A stretch of DNA of 23,591 nt from Lachnospiraceae bacterium. GTDB taxonomy: Bacteria > Bacillota > Clostridia > Lachnospirales > Lachnospiraceae. The notes under the pieces were generated by a model. It was not told the DNA's origin, made no database searches, and saw only the letters and a list, made by a program, of their open reading frames with translations. This document shows positions 1-6,107 of the stretch, piece by piece; positions within the stretch are counted from its first letter, which is position 1, and each line of letters starts with the position of its first letter. The stretch spans positions 1 through 23,591 of the forward strand of contig JAGDCQ010000004.1 in the NCBI GenBank assembly GCA_017958465.1, given 5' to 3'. A program made the translations under genes and the position numbers.

Positions 1-193
1 CAACCTTCTCGAGCTGATCGCAGAAAGCGACGCCTTCGACCTCACACTCGACGAACTTAAAGCCTACATGGTTCCGGAAAACTACACCGGCAGGGCAGCA
101 GAGCAGGTTGAAGCGTACTTAAGGGATTTCATAAAGCCCATGCTTGAAAAGAACAAAGAAGTGCTTGGAATAAGCGCAACGATAAATGTATAA
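1..193 (+). CDS. purB: Adenylosuccinate lyase, C-terminal end (partial)
   Basis: Only the last 63 codons and the TAA stop are in the window; the gene enters from the left in frame 2. The translation contains the pattern MVPENYTGRAAEQVEAYL followed by a helix ending in GISATINV. This matches the C-terminal domain of adenylosuccinate lyase, where a 'ytGrA..qV..fl' segment follows a short Leu-rich helix. The enzyme cleaves adenylosuccinate to AMP and SAICAR to AICAR in purine synthesis, in the cytoplasm. A diverged second copy of the last 12 codons and the stop lies about 2.4 kb downstream (2561-2599), so this 3' end appears to have been duplicated or replaced. The family call rests on the C-terminal domain only; the catalytic domain is outside the window. 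Confidence 0.8.
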   Translation, partial: NLLELIAESDAFDLTLDELKAYMVPENYTGRAAEQVEAYLRDFIKPMLEKNKEVLGISATINV

Positions 194-216
194 TTCAAAT
201 CGCCAAAGCAGGAATT

Positions 217-265
217 AAAGCAGGAAGCTCCGTGGCAAAAGTCACGGAGCTTCCTGCTTTATTTG
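217..265. terminator. Bidirectional Rho-independent terminator
   Basis: A perfect 18-bp inverted repeat (217-234 pairing with 243-260) encloses the 8-base loop GCAAAAGT. The stem ends in AAAG on the left and CTTT on the right, so it gives a T-rich 3' tail on either strand. It lies between the purB stop and the converging lipoprotein gene and can serve both. Confidence 0.85.
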
Positions 266-273
266 GTTGTTTG

Positions 274-1293
274 TTAATTTTCCTTTGAAGAGCTATCCAT
301 TATTTCGTATTTGATATTAAATTTAATACAATATGCCAGTTCAGGGGAATCATCTTCTACAACAGCAGTTACACGCCAATCACTGCCGGACGTTGGTATA
401 GGACAAACAAAAGCATTAGGATCATAGCCTGGACTTTCTACATAATCATTTAATGGTAACCCATGACGATTTTCATTTGAGTAAATAACGATCGTTATCG
501 TGTGGCCATAGCGTTCATTAAAAAGGTTGTAACCGTTTGGACACACTTCAACTGATTTTGGAATGATAAGTTTTTTTAGATTCCTGCAATTATCTAATGC
601 GCGGTCTTTTATCACCTTTAAGCCATCGGGCAGTTCGAGCTCTTTTAGCATTAAACATCCTCCAAATGCAAATTCACCTATCTCAACCAGAGAAGAAGGA
701 AGAGTAATGGTTTCAAGCTTATAGCAATCTGAGAACGCGAAGTCTCCGATTCTAGTGACTGTATTAGGAATTTCTACCGCAGTTATGCTGGAAAACTTAA
801 AAGTTCCATCTGGGATTTCTGTGAATGAAACAGGCAATACAACCTTTGTTATGGCCGTACCATCAAAAGGACCAACTAATTTATTCCATGCATTTTTTTC
901 ATGAGTCTTAATACCTATTACCGACTCATCAATTACAAGCATTCCGATCAAATTCTCGTTTACATATGTCAACATGCCATCTTCTACTTTGATCTTTTCA
1001 CTAGTTATAAGCTCTTCCCAAGACTTTTTCAGCTCATTCTGGTCATTGTACAGTCCTGATGCCAAAACAGCCGGAGTGGGTGAGTTTTCGGGCTCGGGTG
1101 TGGGTGTATTTGCTACCGGATCAGTAGGCTTGTTTGTGGGAGTGGTTGAATCATTGTTTGCACTGCTTGTAGGTGAGTTTGGCGCTTTTGTAGCGGAATT
1201 GTTGTTCCCGGCAGGTGTAGTAGATTTGTCTCCGCAGGCTGTCAGAAGCAATGCGAGCGCTAAGGTGATGATGATTGCATGAATTCGTTTCAA
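274..1293 (-). CDS. BspA-like leucine-rich-repeat surface lipoprotein
   Basis: A 339-residue predicted lipoprotein. The best start is a TTG at 1293-1291 with GGAGGA six to seven bases upstream; it gives MKRIHAIIITLALALLLTAC, a short basic N-terminus, a hydrophobic segment and the lipobox LTAC, so Cys20 would be lipidated after signal peptidase II cleavage. An in-frame ORF extends to 1389 but would bury the signal peptide. Residues about 23-80 are a Ser/Thr/Pro/Asn-rich linker typical of envelope spacers. Residues about 145-260 hold several LRR_5 (BspA-type) repeats of the form 'L..I.LP.SL.EIG..AF.GC..L'. Such proteins are surface-exposed and often adhesive, but no ligand can be inferred. The gene points left, away from the neighbouring HTH unit, and its codons are AT-richer than those of the nitrogen genes. 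Confidence 0.8.
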   Translation of the reverse strand: MKRIHAIIITLALALLLTACGDKSTTPAGNNNSATKAPNSPTSSANNDSTTPTNKPTDPVANTPTPEPENSPTPAVLASGLYNDQNELKKSWEELITSEKIKVEDGMLTYVNENLIGMLVIDESVIGIKTHEKNAWNKLVGPFDGTAITKVVLPVSFTEIPDGTFKFSSITAVEIPNTVTRIGDFAFSDCYKLETITLPSSLVEIGEFAFGGCLMLKELELPDGLKVIKDRALDNCRNLKKLIIPKSVEVCPNGYNLFNERYGHTITIVIYSNENRHGLPLNDYVESPGYDPNAFVCPIPTSGSDWRVTAVVEDDSPELAYCIKFNIKYEIMDSSSKEN

Positions 1294-1360
1294 ATCGAAT
1301 CCTCCTTTGTATTCATTAGTGTGTAAAATGATGCAGGATAATTGCACCTTGAATTGTGTG

Positions 1361-1389
1361 ACTATTTTAACTCGGGGGGGATTTGTCAA
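1361..1389 (-). promoter_or_regulatory. Probable lipoprotein promoter with a C7 tract in its spacer
   Basis: On the minus strand TTGACA (1389-1384) is followed after 17 bases by AATAGT (1366-1361), which matches four of six -10 consensus bases. The spacer contains an uninterrupted run of seven C (G7 on the plus strand, 1374-1380). A TAAAAT at 1369-1364 is a better -10 by sequence but sits only 14 bases from the -35. The promoter call is from motif and spacing only. Confidence 0.5.
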
Positions 1390-1404
1390 TATTTTTTAAA
1401 CCTT

Positions 1405-1425
1405 GTCAATGCACCCGTCAATGCA
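1405..1425. repeat. Two direct repeats of GTCAATGCA in the divergent intergenic region
   Basis: GTCAATGCA occurs at 1405-1413 and 1417-1425, twelve bases apart start to start, and a third GTCAAT is at 1385-1390 over the lipoprotein -35. The repeats lie between the two divergent units and could be a regulator site; nothing shows which protein would bind. Confidence 0.4.
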
Positions 1426-1517
1426 ACACACATTGCGCATCGTTTTGCACCTGATAGTGAGGTTTCTGGCCGTTCCAAATCAAAAAGTAATAAAAACAGT
1501 GTTATTTACAAAATAAA

Positions 1518-1562
1518 ACTTGAAGAGAGAAAGAAAAAGTGATAATGTTTGTATATACAAAC
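1518..1562 (+). promoter_or_regulatory. Promoter and palindromic operator of the HTH/toxin-like unit
   Basis: A -10 GATAAT (1541-1546) lies 17 bases after a weak -35 ACTTGA (1518-1523). Directly downstream, where transcription would start, is the perfect 16-base palindrome GTTTGTATATACAAAC (1547-1562), ending just before the AAGGAG ribosome site (1565-1570). A symmetric site over the start point of an HTH gene is the usual layout for autorepression. Confidence 0.6.
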
Positions 1563-1576
1563 ACAAGGAGACAAGT

Positions 1577-1915
1577 ATGACCATAAGCGAAAGACTGTTT
1601 GAGATCATGAAGGAAAAGAATATCTCTATGCCTGAGCTTTCCCGTTTGACCGGAATCTCAAGGCATACAATATATGACTGGCAAAAAAAGAATACAAATC
1701 CGGGAGCAGATAAAATACAGGTAATCTGTGAGGCACTAAGGATTTCTCCTGTGGAATTGCTAGTAGGCAGAAATCCTGATCGTACATTGGAACAGACTGA
1801 AATTGAACCTGACGAGATAGATGTCAAGATACTTCGGATGCTTCATGAAATGTCAGAGGCACAAAAGAAGCGCCTTGTAGCATATATGAGTATGCTTCAA
1901 AATATAAAGGAATGA
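1577..1915 (+). CDS. XRE/Cro-C1 family HTH regulator (candidate antitoxin)
   Basis: A 112-residue protein. The ATG at 1577 is chosen because AAGGAG lies six bases upstream and the helix-turn-helix begins at once; the longer in-frame ORF from TTG 1520 would run through the operator. Residues about 5-62 form an HTH_3 domain (ISERLFEIMKEKN, then ELSRLTGISRHTIYDWQ as the second and third helices, and a following helix with PVELLVG). The rest (about 70-112) is an acidic then helical tail that could dimerise or contact a partner. The stop is three bases from the next start, so the two genes are translationally close. The arrangement suggests an autoregulating repressor or antitoxin, which is inference; the DNA-binding family is clear. 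Confidence 0.8.
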   Translation: MTISERLFEIMKEKNISMPELSRLTGISRHTIYDWQKKNTNPGADKIQVICEALRISPVELLVGRNPDRTLEQTEIEPDEIDVKILRMLHEMSEAQKKRLVAYMSMLQNIKE

Positions 1916-1918
1916 TCA

Positions 1919-2443
1919 ATGAATAGAAATGTTGAGATTGCTCTGGATCAGAACGGGAAAGAATTTGTCAAAGTAAATAAGATATTATTCAAAGGAAAAC
2001 GGTCTGTTGACTGGGATGCCATTAAGAGTTTTCTTTCTGAATACGTAGGTGAATTCTACAAAATTGCGTCATCGGATGATGTCATATTTATTGGGAATGA
2101 TTTTCCGGATGAGTATACCGGCTCCAAATATACACATGGTTTGAAAGGAACTGCGGCTAAGGCAAAAGCAAACGCAACCCAAGGTATACCTGAATTAATA
2201 GAGATTGCGCAGGATAAACACCATAAAGATAATCAAGGCGAAAAGCACAAATGGAATGCGCGCTATGGGTGGTACAGGTATAATTCCAGATTTGCTTTGC
2301 CGGTATTGGATGAGAACGGTAATGTTGAAAGATATAATCTCTTTCATGCCTCGCTTCTGATACGTCACGATAATAACGGAAGAATGTATCTGTATGATAT
2401 CATAGACATAAAAAAAGAAACGAGCAACCCGTTAGAGTCATAG
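1919..2443 (+). CDS. LPD/BECR-like small protein, possible RNase toxin
   Basis: A 174-residue protein without signal or membrane segment, starting three bases after the HTH gene. The conserved-looking part runs from about residue 85 to 168: GIPELIEIA, a basic stretch with K/H residues, then GWYRYNSRFALPV, LLIRHDNNGRMYLYDI and a closing IKKE. This layout resembles domains seen at the ends of phage and conjugative-element polyvalent proteins (LPD3 or PBECR type, some with the barnase-EndoU-ColicinE5/D-RelE nuclease fold). I recognise the resemblance from memory and cannot name the exact family. Pairing with an upstream HTH gene and a palindromic operator fits a type II toxin-antitoxin module, with this gene as the toxin. 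It could also be a solitary phage-derived hypothetical protein. Confidence 0.5.
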   Translation: MNRNVEIALDQNGKEFVKVNKILFKGKRSVDWDAIKSFLSEYVGEFYKIASSDDVIFIGNDFPDEYTGSKYTHGLKGTAAKAKANATQGIPELIEIAQDKHHKDNQGEKHKWNARYGWYRYNSRFALPVLDENGNVERYNLFHASLLIRHDNNGRMYLYDIIDIKKETSNPLES

Positions 2444-2642
2444 ACTTTACTTGGCAAAAACCCATTCCTTTGAAAAGATAATAGCATGGAGATTCTCATT
2501 TGTCAACGACTATCTGTGATCACGCTATTAGCCGATATATGCTTATCACGTTAAATGTGCAAGGAAGCACTCGGTATCAGCGCAGTGATAAATGTCTGAT
2601 ATTTCTCACGATAGCGGTTTAACACTTTAAATAAAAAAAGTA
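2444..2642. other. Gene-free AT-rich stretch ending in a purB remnant
   Basis: No ORF with a ribosome site and no clear terminator hairpin was found here. The only recognisable content is the short coding remnant at 2561-2599, described separately, and the start of the AT-rich gdhA promoter region. Confidence 0.6.
2561..2599 (+). pseudogene. purB': Remnant of the purB 3' end (last 12 codons plus stop)
   Basis: Read in frame, this stretch encodes KEALGISAVINV and a TGA stop. The true purB end at 155-193 encodes KEVLGISATINV and a TAA stop. Ten of twelve residues match, and by my count 29 of 39 bases match, with most differences at third codon positions. Similarity does not clearly extend further left. 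It looks like the end of a second, once functional purB allele, separated from the present gene by the insert. Confidence 0.7.
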
Positions 2643-2671
2643 TTGCATTTTAAAAAAACATATAATATAAT
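2643..2671 (+). promoter_or_regulatory. gdhA promoter
   Basis: TTGCAT (2643-2648), 17 bases, then a perfect TATAAT (2666-2671), in an A/T-rich context that could act as an UP element. Transcription should start near 2678, right at the base of the leader hairpin. Confidence 0.8.
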
Positions 2672-2675
2672 CAAC

Positions 2676-2734
2676 CGTGACAAAGGCGTCCGATGGGAGT
2701 TTAGAGATCCCTTATTTCGGCACGCCTTTTTTTT
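2676..2734 (+). promoter_or_regulatory. gdhA leader attenuator: ANTAR-type hexaloop overlapping a terminator
   Basis: Terminator form: AAAGGCGT (2682-2689) pairs with ACGCCTTT (2722-2729), continued by CCGA/TCGG and GGGA/TCCC inside, with a U tract to 2734. Alternative form: GAC (2679-2681) and GTC (2688-2690) close the six-base loop AAAGGC (2682-2687), with two further C-G pairs possible around a bulged T if the transcript starts early enough. The two forms share 2682-2690 and exclude each other. The ribosome site AGGAGGA (2747-2753) lies after the terminator. Confidence 0.75.
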
Positions 2735-2760
2735 AGAATTATCTTTAGGAGGACATTTAT

Positions 2761-4107
2761 ATGTCGTATGTTGATGAGGTCTATGACCGCGTTGTAGCAC
2801 AAAACCCCGCTCAGCCCGAGTTCCACCAGGCAGTAAAGGAAGTACTTGATTCACTTCGTGTCGTTATCGAGGCAAATGAGGAAGAGTACAGAAAAGACGC
2901 TCTTCTCGAGAGACTTACCACACCCGAAAGACAGATTCTTTTCAGAGTACCGTGGGTAGATGATAAGGGTCAGGTGCAGGTAAACAACGCATACCGTATC
3001 CAGTTCAACTCAGCTATCGGACCTTACAAGGGCGGCCTTCGCCTTCACCCTTCGGTAAACCTTGGTATCATTAAGTTCCTTGGTTTCGAGCAGATCTTCA
3101 AAAACTCTCTTACCGGCCTTCCTATCGGCGGCGGCAAGGGTGGTTCGGACTTCGATCCCAAGGGTAAATCCGACAGAGAAGTTATGGCATTCTGCCAGAG
3201 CTTTATGACCGAGCTTTTCAAATACATCGGCGCTGATACAGACGTTCCCGCAGGTGATATCGGAACAGGCGCACGTGAGATCGGCTTTATGTACGGCCAG
3301 TACAAGAGGCTTACAGGCCTTTACGAAGGCGTTCTTACAGGTAAGGGCTTAAGCTACGGCGGCTCCCTTGCAAGAAAAGAAGCTACAGGCTACGGCCTTC
3401 TTTACATGACAGAAGAGATGCTCAAGTGCAACGGCGTTGCTCTTGCAGGCAAGACAGTAGCTGTTTCCGGCTCCGGTAACGTTGCCATCTACGCTATCGA
3501 GAAGGCTATCCAGCTTGGCGCTAAGCCCGTTACCTGCTCGGATTCCACAGGCTGGATCTATGATCCCGAAGGAATCGATGTTGAGCTTCTTAAGGAAGTT
3601 AAAGAGGTTAAGAGAGCACGTCTTACCGAGTACGCTGCAAAGCGTCCTTCGGCTCAGTATCACGACAAGGCAGCAGAAGGCACAAACCAGTGGACAGTTA
3701 AGGTTGACGTTGCCCTTCCTTGCGCTACCCAGAACGAGCTTAACCTTGAAGATGCAAAGACGCTTGTTGCAAACGGCGTTATCGCTGTATGCGAGGGCGC
3801 AAATATGCCTACAACCGCAGATGCTACAGAGTACCTTCAGAACAACAAGGTTTACTTTGTTCCCGGCAAGGCTGCAAACGCAGGCGGCGTAGCTACATCC
3901 GCACTTGAGATGAGCCAGAACAGCGAGAGGCTTTCCTGGTCCTTCGAAGAGGTTGACGCTAAGCTTAAGGGCATCATGGTAAACATCTTCCACAACCTTC
4001 ACACTGCTTCAAAGAAGTACGGTATGGACGGCAACTATGTAGCAGGCGCAAGAATCGCCGGCTTCCTTAAGGTTGCCGATGCCATGAAGGCACAGGGTAT
4101 CGTCTGA
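2761..4107 (+). CDS. gdhA: NADP-type glutamate dehydrogenase
   Basis: A 448-residue protein, the usual length for hexameric bacterial glutamate dehydrogenase. It interconverts 2-oxoglutarate plus ammonium and glutamate in the cytoplasm. The substrate domain shows GPYKGGLRLHPSVN (88-101) and PIGGGKGGSDFDPKG (121-135), with Lys126 as the catalytic lysine. The dinucleotide domain carries GSGNVA (237-242) in the Rossmann turn. The close match to the biosynthetic NADP enzymes over the whole length makes ammonium assimilation the likely role; cofactor preference is inferred. The ATG follows AGGAGGA by seven bases. It has its own promoter and attenuator and stands just before the glnA operon, from which it is separated by a terminator. 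Confidence 0.95.
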   Translation: MSYVDEVYDRVVAQNPAQPEFHQAVKEVLDSLRVVIEANEEEYRKDALLERLTTPERQILFRVPWVDDKGQVQVNNAYRIQFNSAIGPYKGGLRLHPSVNLGIIKFLGFEQIFKNSLTGLPIGGGKGGSDFDPKGKSDREVMAFCQSFMTELFKYIGADTDVPAGDIGTGAREIGFMYGQYKRLTGLYEGVLTGKGLSYGGSLARKEATGYGLLYMTEEMLKCNGVALAGKTVAVSGSGNVAIYAIEKAIQLGAKPVTCSDSTGWIYDPEGIDVELLKEVKEVKRARLTEYAAKRPSAQYHDKAAEGTNQWTVKVDVALPCATQNELNLEDAKTLVANGVIAVCEGANMPTTADATEYLQNNKVYFVPGKAANAGGVATSALEMSQNSERLSWSFEEVDAKLKGIMVNIFHNLHTASKKYGMDGNYVAGARIAGFLKVADAMKAQGIV

Positions 4108-4168
4108 CCCACACATTTATTGCAGGATAGCGTTTTTCAAAGTTTTGCCTGCTTTTTGGACACTTACC

Positions 4169-4227
4169 ACGGGCGGGGGAGCTTTTTCCCCTGCCCGTTT
4201 TTACGTTAACGGCAGCTTTTCCTGCCG
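4169..4227 (+). promoter_or_regulatory. gdhA-glnA intergenic terminator and second hairpin (possible attenuator)
   Basis: ACGGGCGGGGGA (4169-4180) pairs with TCCCCTGCCCGT (4187-4198) around GCTTTT, with T's to about 4202: a strong terminator. A second perfect 6-bp hairpin, CGGCAG/CTGCCG (4210-4227, loop CTTTTC), lies just before the AAGGAG site of glnA. The 5' arm could instead form a weak hexaloop hairpin, CTTACC (4163-4168, A bulged) with GGGGG (4175-4179) around ACGGGC (4169-4174), which has A at loop position 1 and G at 4 as in the other leaders. I see no convincing promoter between the terminator and gdhA, so glnA may depend on readthrough. Confidence 0.6.
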
Positions 4228-4244
4228 CATCAAGGAGAAAATAC

Positions 4245-5543
4245 ATGAAAACAAAAGAAGATATCATACGGCTTATCGACGAAGAAGACGTGGAGTTCAT
4301 AAGGCTCCAGTTCACGGATGCCCTCGGGAACCTCAAAAATATGGCTGTTACTCCCGGTCAGCTTGACCGTGTTGTTAACAATATGTACTCGTTTGCAGGC
4401 TCTGCAGCCTTTAACGACCAATACGATTTTTCAAGCGACTTATATCTCATCCCCGATCTTGATACCTTTGTTACGCTGCCCTGGAGGCCGCAGCAGGGGA
4501 AGGTCGCTAAGCTTATCTGCGACATAGGCAGAGAAACAGCAACAGAAAACGATGATTACGTTATCACGCCCTTTGAAATGTCGTCACGCACTATCCTTAA
4601 AAATGTAGTGCAGGAGGCAGAGCAGAAGGGCTACACGTTTATGATAAACCCGGAGTGTGAGTTCTTCCTTTTCCACACGGACGAGGACGGACGCCCCACC
4701 ACACTCTCGCACGAGTCCGCAGGCTACCTGGACGTAGGCCCCGCAGACCTTGGGGAGAACGCAAGGCGTGATATGGTCCTTGCCCTGGAGGAGATGGGCT
4801 TCGAGATCGAGTCCTCTCACCACGAAAAGGCTCCCGGACAGCACGAGATCGACTTCAAACAGGGCGAGAGCCTTGCAATAGCCGATTCCGTAATGACCTT
4901 TAAGTTTGCGGTAAGGTCCATCGCAAAGCGTTTCGGTCTTTACGCGACCTTTATGCCAAAGCCCGTCATAGGTGTGCCGGGCTCCGGTATGCATATCAAT
5001 TTCTCACTCTACAGGGACGGGAAAAACCTGTTTGATGAGGCCGGAAAGATGAGTGAGACAGCAAAATACTTTGTGGGCGGCATTCTTGAGCACGCAGGTG
5101 CGCTCTGCGCCATCACAAATCCAACAGTCAATTCTTACAAGCGCCTTCTGGGAGGAGAAGGTGCGCCTTCACGCGTTACATGGTCTGACAGCAACAACGG
5201 CGCTGCAGTCCGCTTCTGCAGGAAGTTTTCCGAGGCAAAGGTGGAGGTCCGCTTCCCGGATCCCGCCGCAAACCCTTACACGGCCTTTGCAGCCTGCATA
5301 GCGGCCGGTCTTGACGGAATTGAACGCCAGGTCAAGCCCGACATAAGGAACAGCCTCAACGCTCAGAAGCTTCCCGGCAACCTTAACGACGCATTAAGGA
5401 ACCTTAAGAAGGATGATGTGATCCGCAAGGCTCTCGGGAGCGATTTCATCGACATCTACACTTCAATACGTAAAAAAGAGTGGAACGAATACATGATGCA
5501 GGTTTCGGATTGGGAGATCAGCAAATACCTTGTAAACATCTGA
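4245..5543 (+). CDS. glnA: Glutamine synthetase, type I
   Basis: A 432-residue glutamine synthetase, slightly shorter than typical GSI-alpha proteins. It makes glutamine from glutamate, ammonium and ATP in the cytoplasm, as a dodecamer in this family. The N-terminal beta-grasp domain occupies roughly residues 10-95 with the segment SSDLYLIPDLDT. Catalytic motifs visible are NPECEFF (135-141, metal ligand Glu), SSHHEKAPGQHEIDF (190-204), the GSGMHINFSL histidine motif, NPTVNSYKRLL, and VRFPDPAANPY near the C-terminus. I see no tyrosine context of the adenylylation site found in GSI-beta enzymes. AAGGAG precedes the ATG by about seven bases. It is the first gene of the operon with the ANTAR regulator, dapL and glmS. 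Confidence 0.93.
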   Translation: MKTKEDIIRLIDEEDVEFIRLQFTDALGNLKNMAVTPGQLDRVVNNMYSFAGSAAFNDQYDFSSDLYLIPDLDTFVTLPWRPQQGKVAKLICDIGRETATENDDYVITPFEMSSRTILKNVVQEAEQKGYTFMINPECEFFLFHTDEDGRPTTLSHESAGYLDVGPADLGENARRDMVLALEEMGFEIESSHHEKAPGQHEIDFKQGESLAIADSVMTFKFAVRSIAKRFGLYATFMPKPVIGVPGSGMHINFSLYRDGKNLFDEAGKMSETAKYFVGGILEHAGALCAITNPTVNSYKRLLGGEGAPSRVTWSDSNNGAAVRFCRKFSEAKVEVRFPDPAANPYTAFAACIAAGLDGIERQVKPDIRNSLNAQKLPGNLNDALRNLKKDDVIRKALGSDFIDIYTSIRKKEWNEYMMQVSDWEISKYLVNI

Positions 5544-5553
5544 TGGAGGTTCT

Positions 5554-6105
5554 ATGTCTAATGTCCTTATCGCCATGCCAAAACATGAGGACGCCGACAG
5601 GATTTCCGAGATGCTGAAAAAAGGCGATCTTTCCGCCGATACGATCATCTGCAGGAGTGCTGCGGAGACCCTTGGGGTTGCCAGCGGCCTGCCCGGAGGC
5701 GTGGTCATCTGCATGAAAAACCTTCCGGACATGAACTTTGCGGAGACCTTTGAATGCCTGCCCCGCGGGTTTAATATGATCGTGATCACGGGAGATACAT
5801 CCCTGGAATTCTCTTCCGAGAGGATGCGGAAAGTACCGATCCCTTTTAAGATGACTGAGCTTCTTACTGCTGTTGAAAGCTTTTTGCGCCTGAGGCCGGA
5901 CCCGGGGCAAAACCTGAGAAGAAAGCACAGGAGCGCTGCAGAACAGCAGGAGATAGATGTTGCGAAACACCGGCTCATGAAAGCAAAGGGGATGACCGAG
6001 CCCGAGGCTTACCGCTATATCCAGAAATACAGTATGGATGCCGGACGCTCGCTTGTTGAGTCCGCAAGGATGGTTTTGGCACTTATCGAACACTATGGAG
6101 AATAA
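5554..6105 (+). CDS. nitR: ANTAR-domain antiterminator with degenerate receiver (NitR-like)
   Basis: A 183-residue RNA-binding regulator. Residues about 1-112 have the shape of a response-regulator receiver, but the key residues are gone: the acidic pair near the N-terminus is replaced (VLIAMPKHED), the expected phosphoacceptor Asp before KNLPDM is Met54, and the usual Lys of the KPF motif is Ile97. Residues about 122-181 are a clear ANTAR domain (EQQEIDVAKHRLMKAKGMTEPEAYRYIQ, then DAGRSLVESARMVLAL). ANTAR proteins bind RNA hairpins with six-base loops (A1, G4) and block terminators. It follows glnA by ten bases with GGAGGT, and glnA-adjacent ANTAR regulators (NitR of clostridia) are known to control nitrogen genes. 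The symbol is given by family and context. Candidate targets occur in most leaders of this window. Confidence 0.85.
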   Translation: MSNVLIAMPKHEDADRISEMLKKGDLSADTIICRSAAETLGVASGLPGGVVICMKNLPDMNFAETFECLPRGFNMIVITGDTSLEFSSERMRKVPIPFKMTELLTAVESFLRLRPDPGQNLRRKHRSAAEQQEIDVAKHRLMKAKGMTEPEAYRYIQKYSMDAGRSLVESARMVLALIEHYGE

Positions 6106-6107
6106 AA

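Noticed and set aside
194..2599. Insertion sequence or prophage as the origin of the purB insert
   Set aside because: No transposase, integrase or terminal inverted repeats are visible between the two purB ends.
3349..4002. Long minus-strand ORF opposite gdhA (217 aa)
   Set aside because: Cys-rich, low-complexity translation without a family match, fully inside the well-supported gdhA gene; a shadow of its codon bias.
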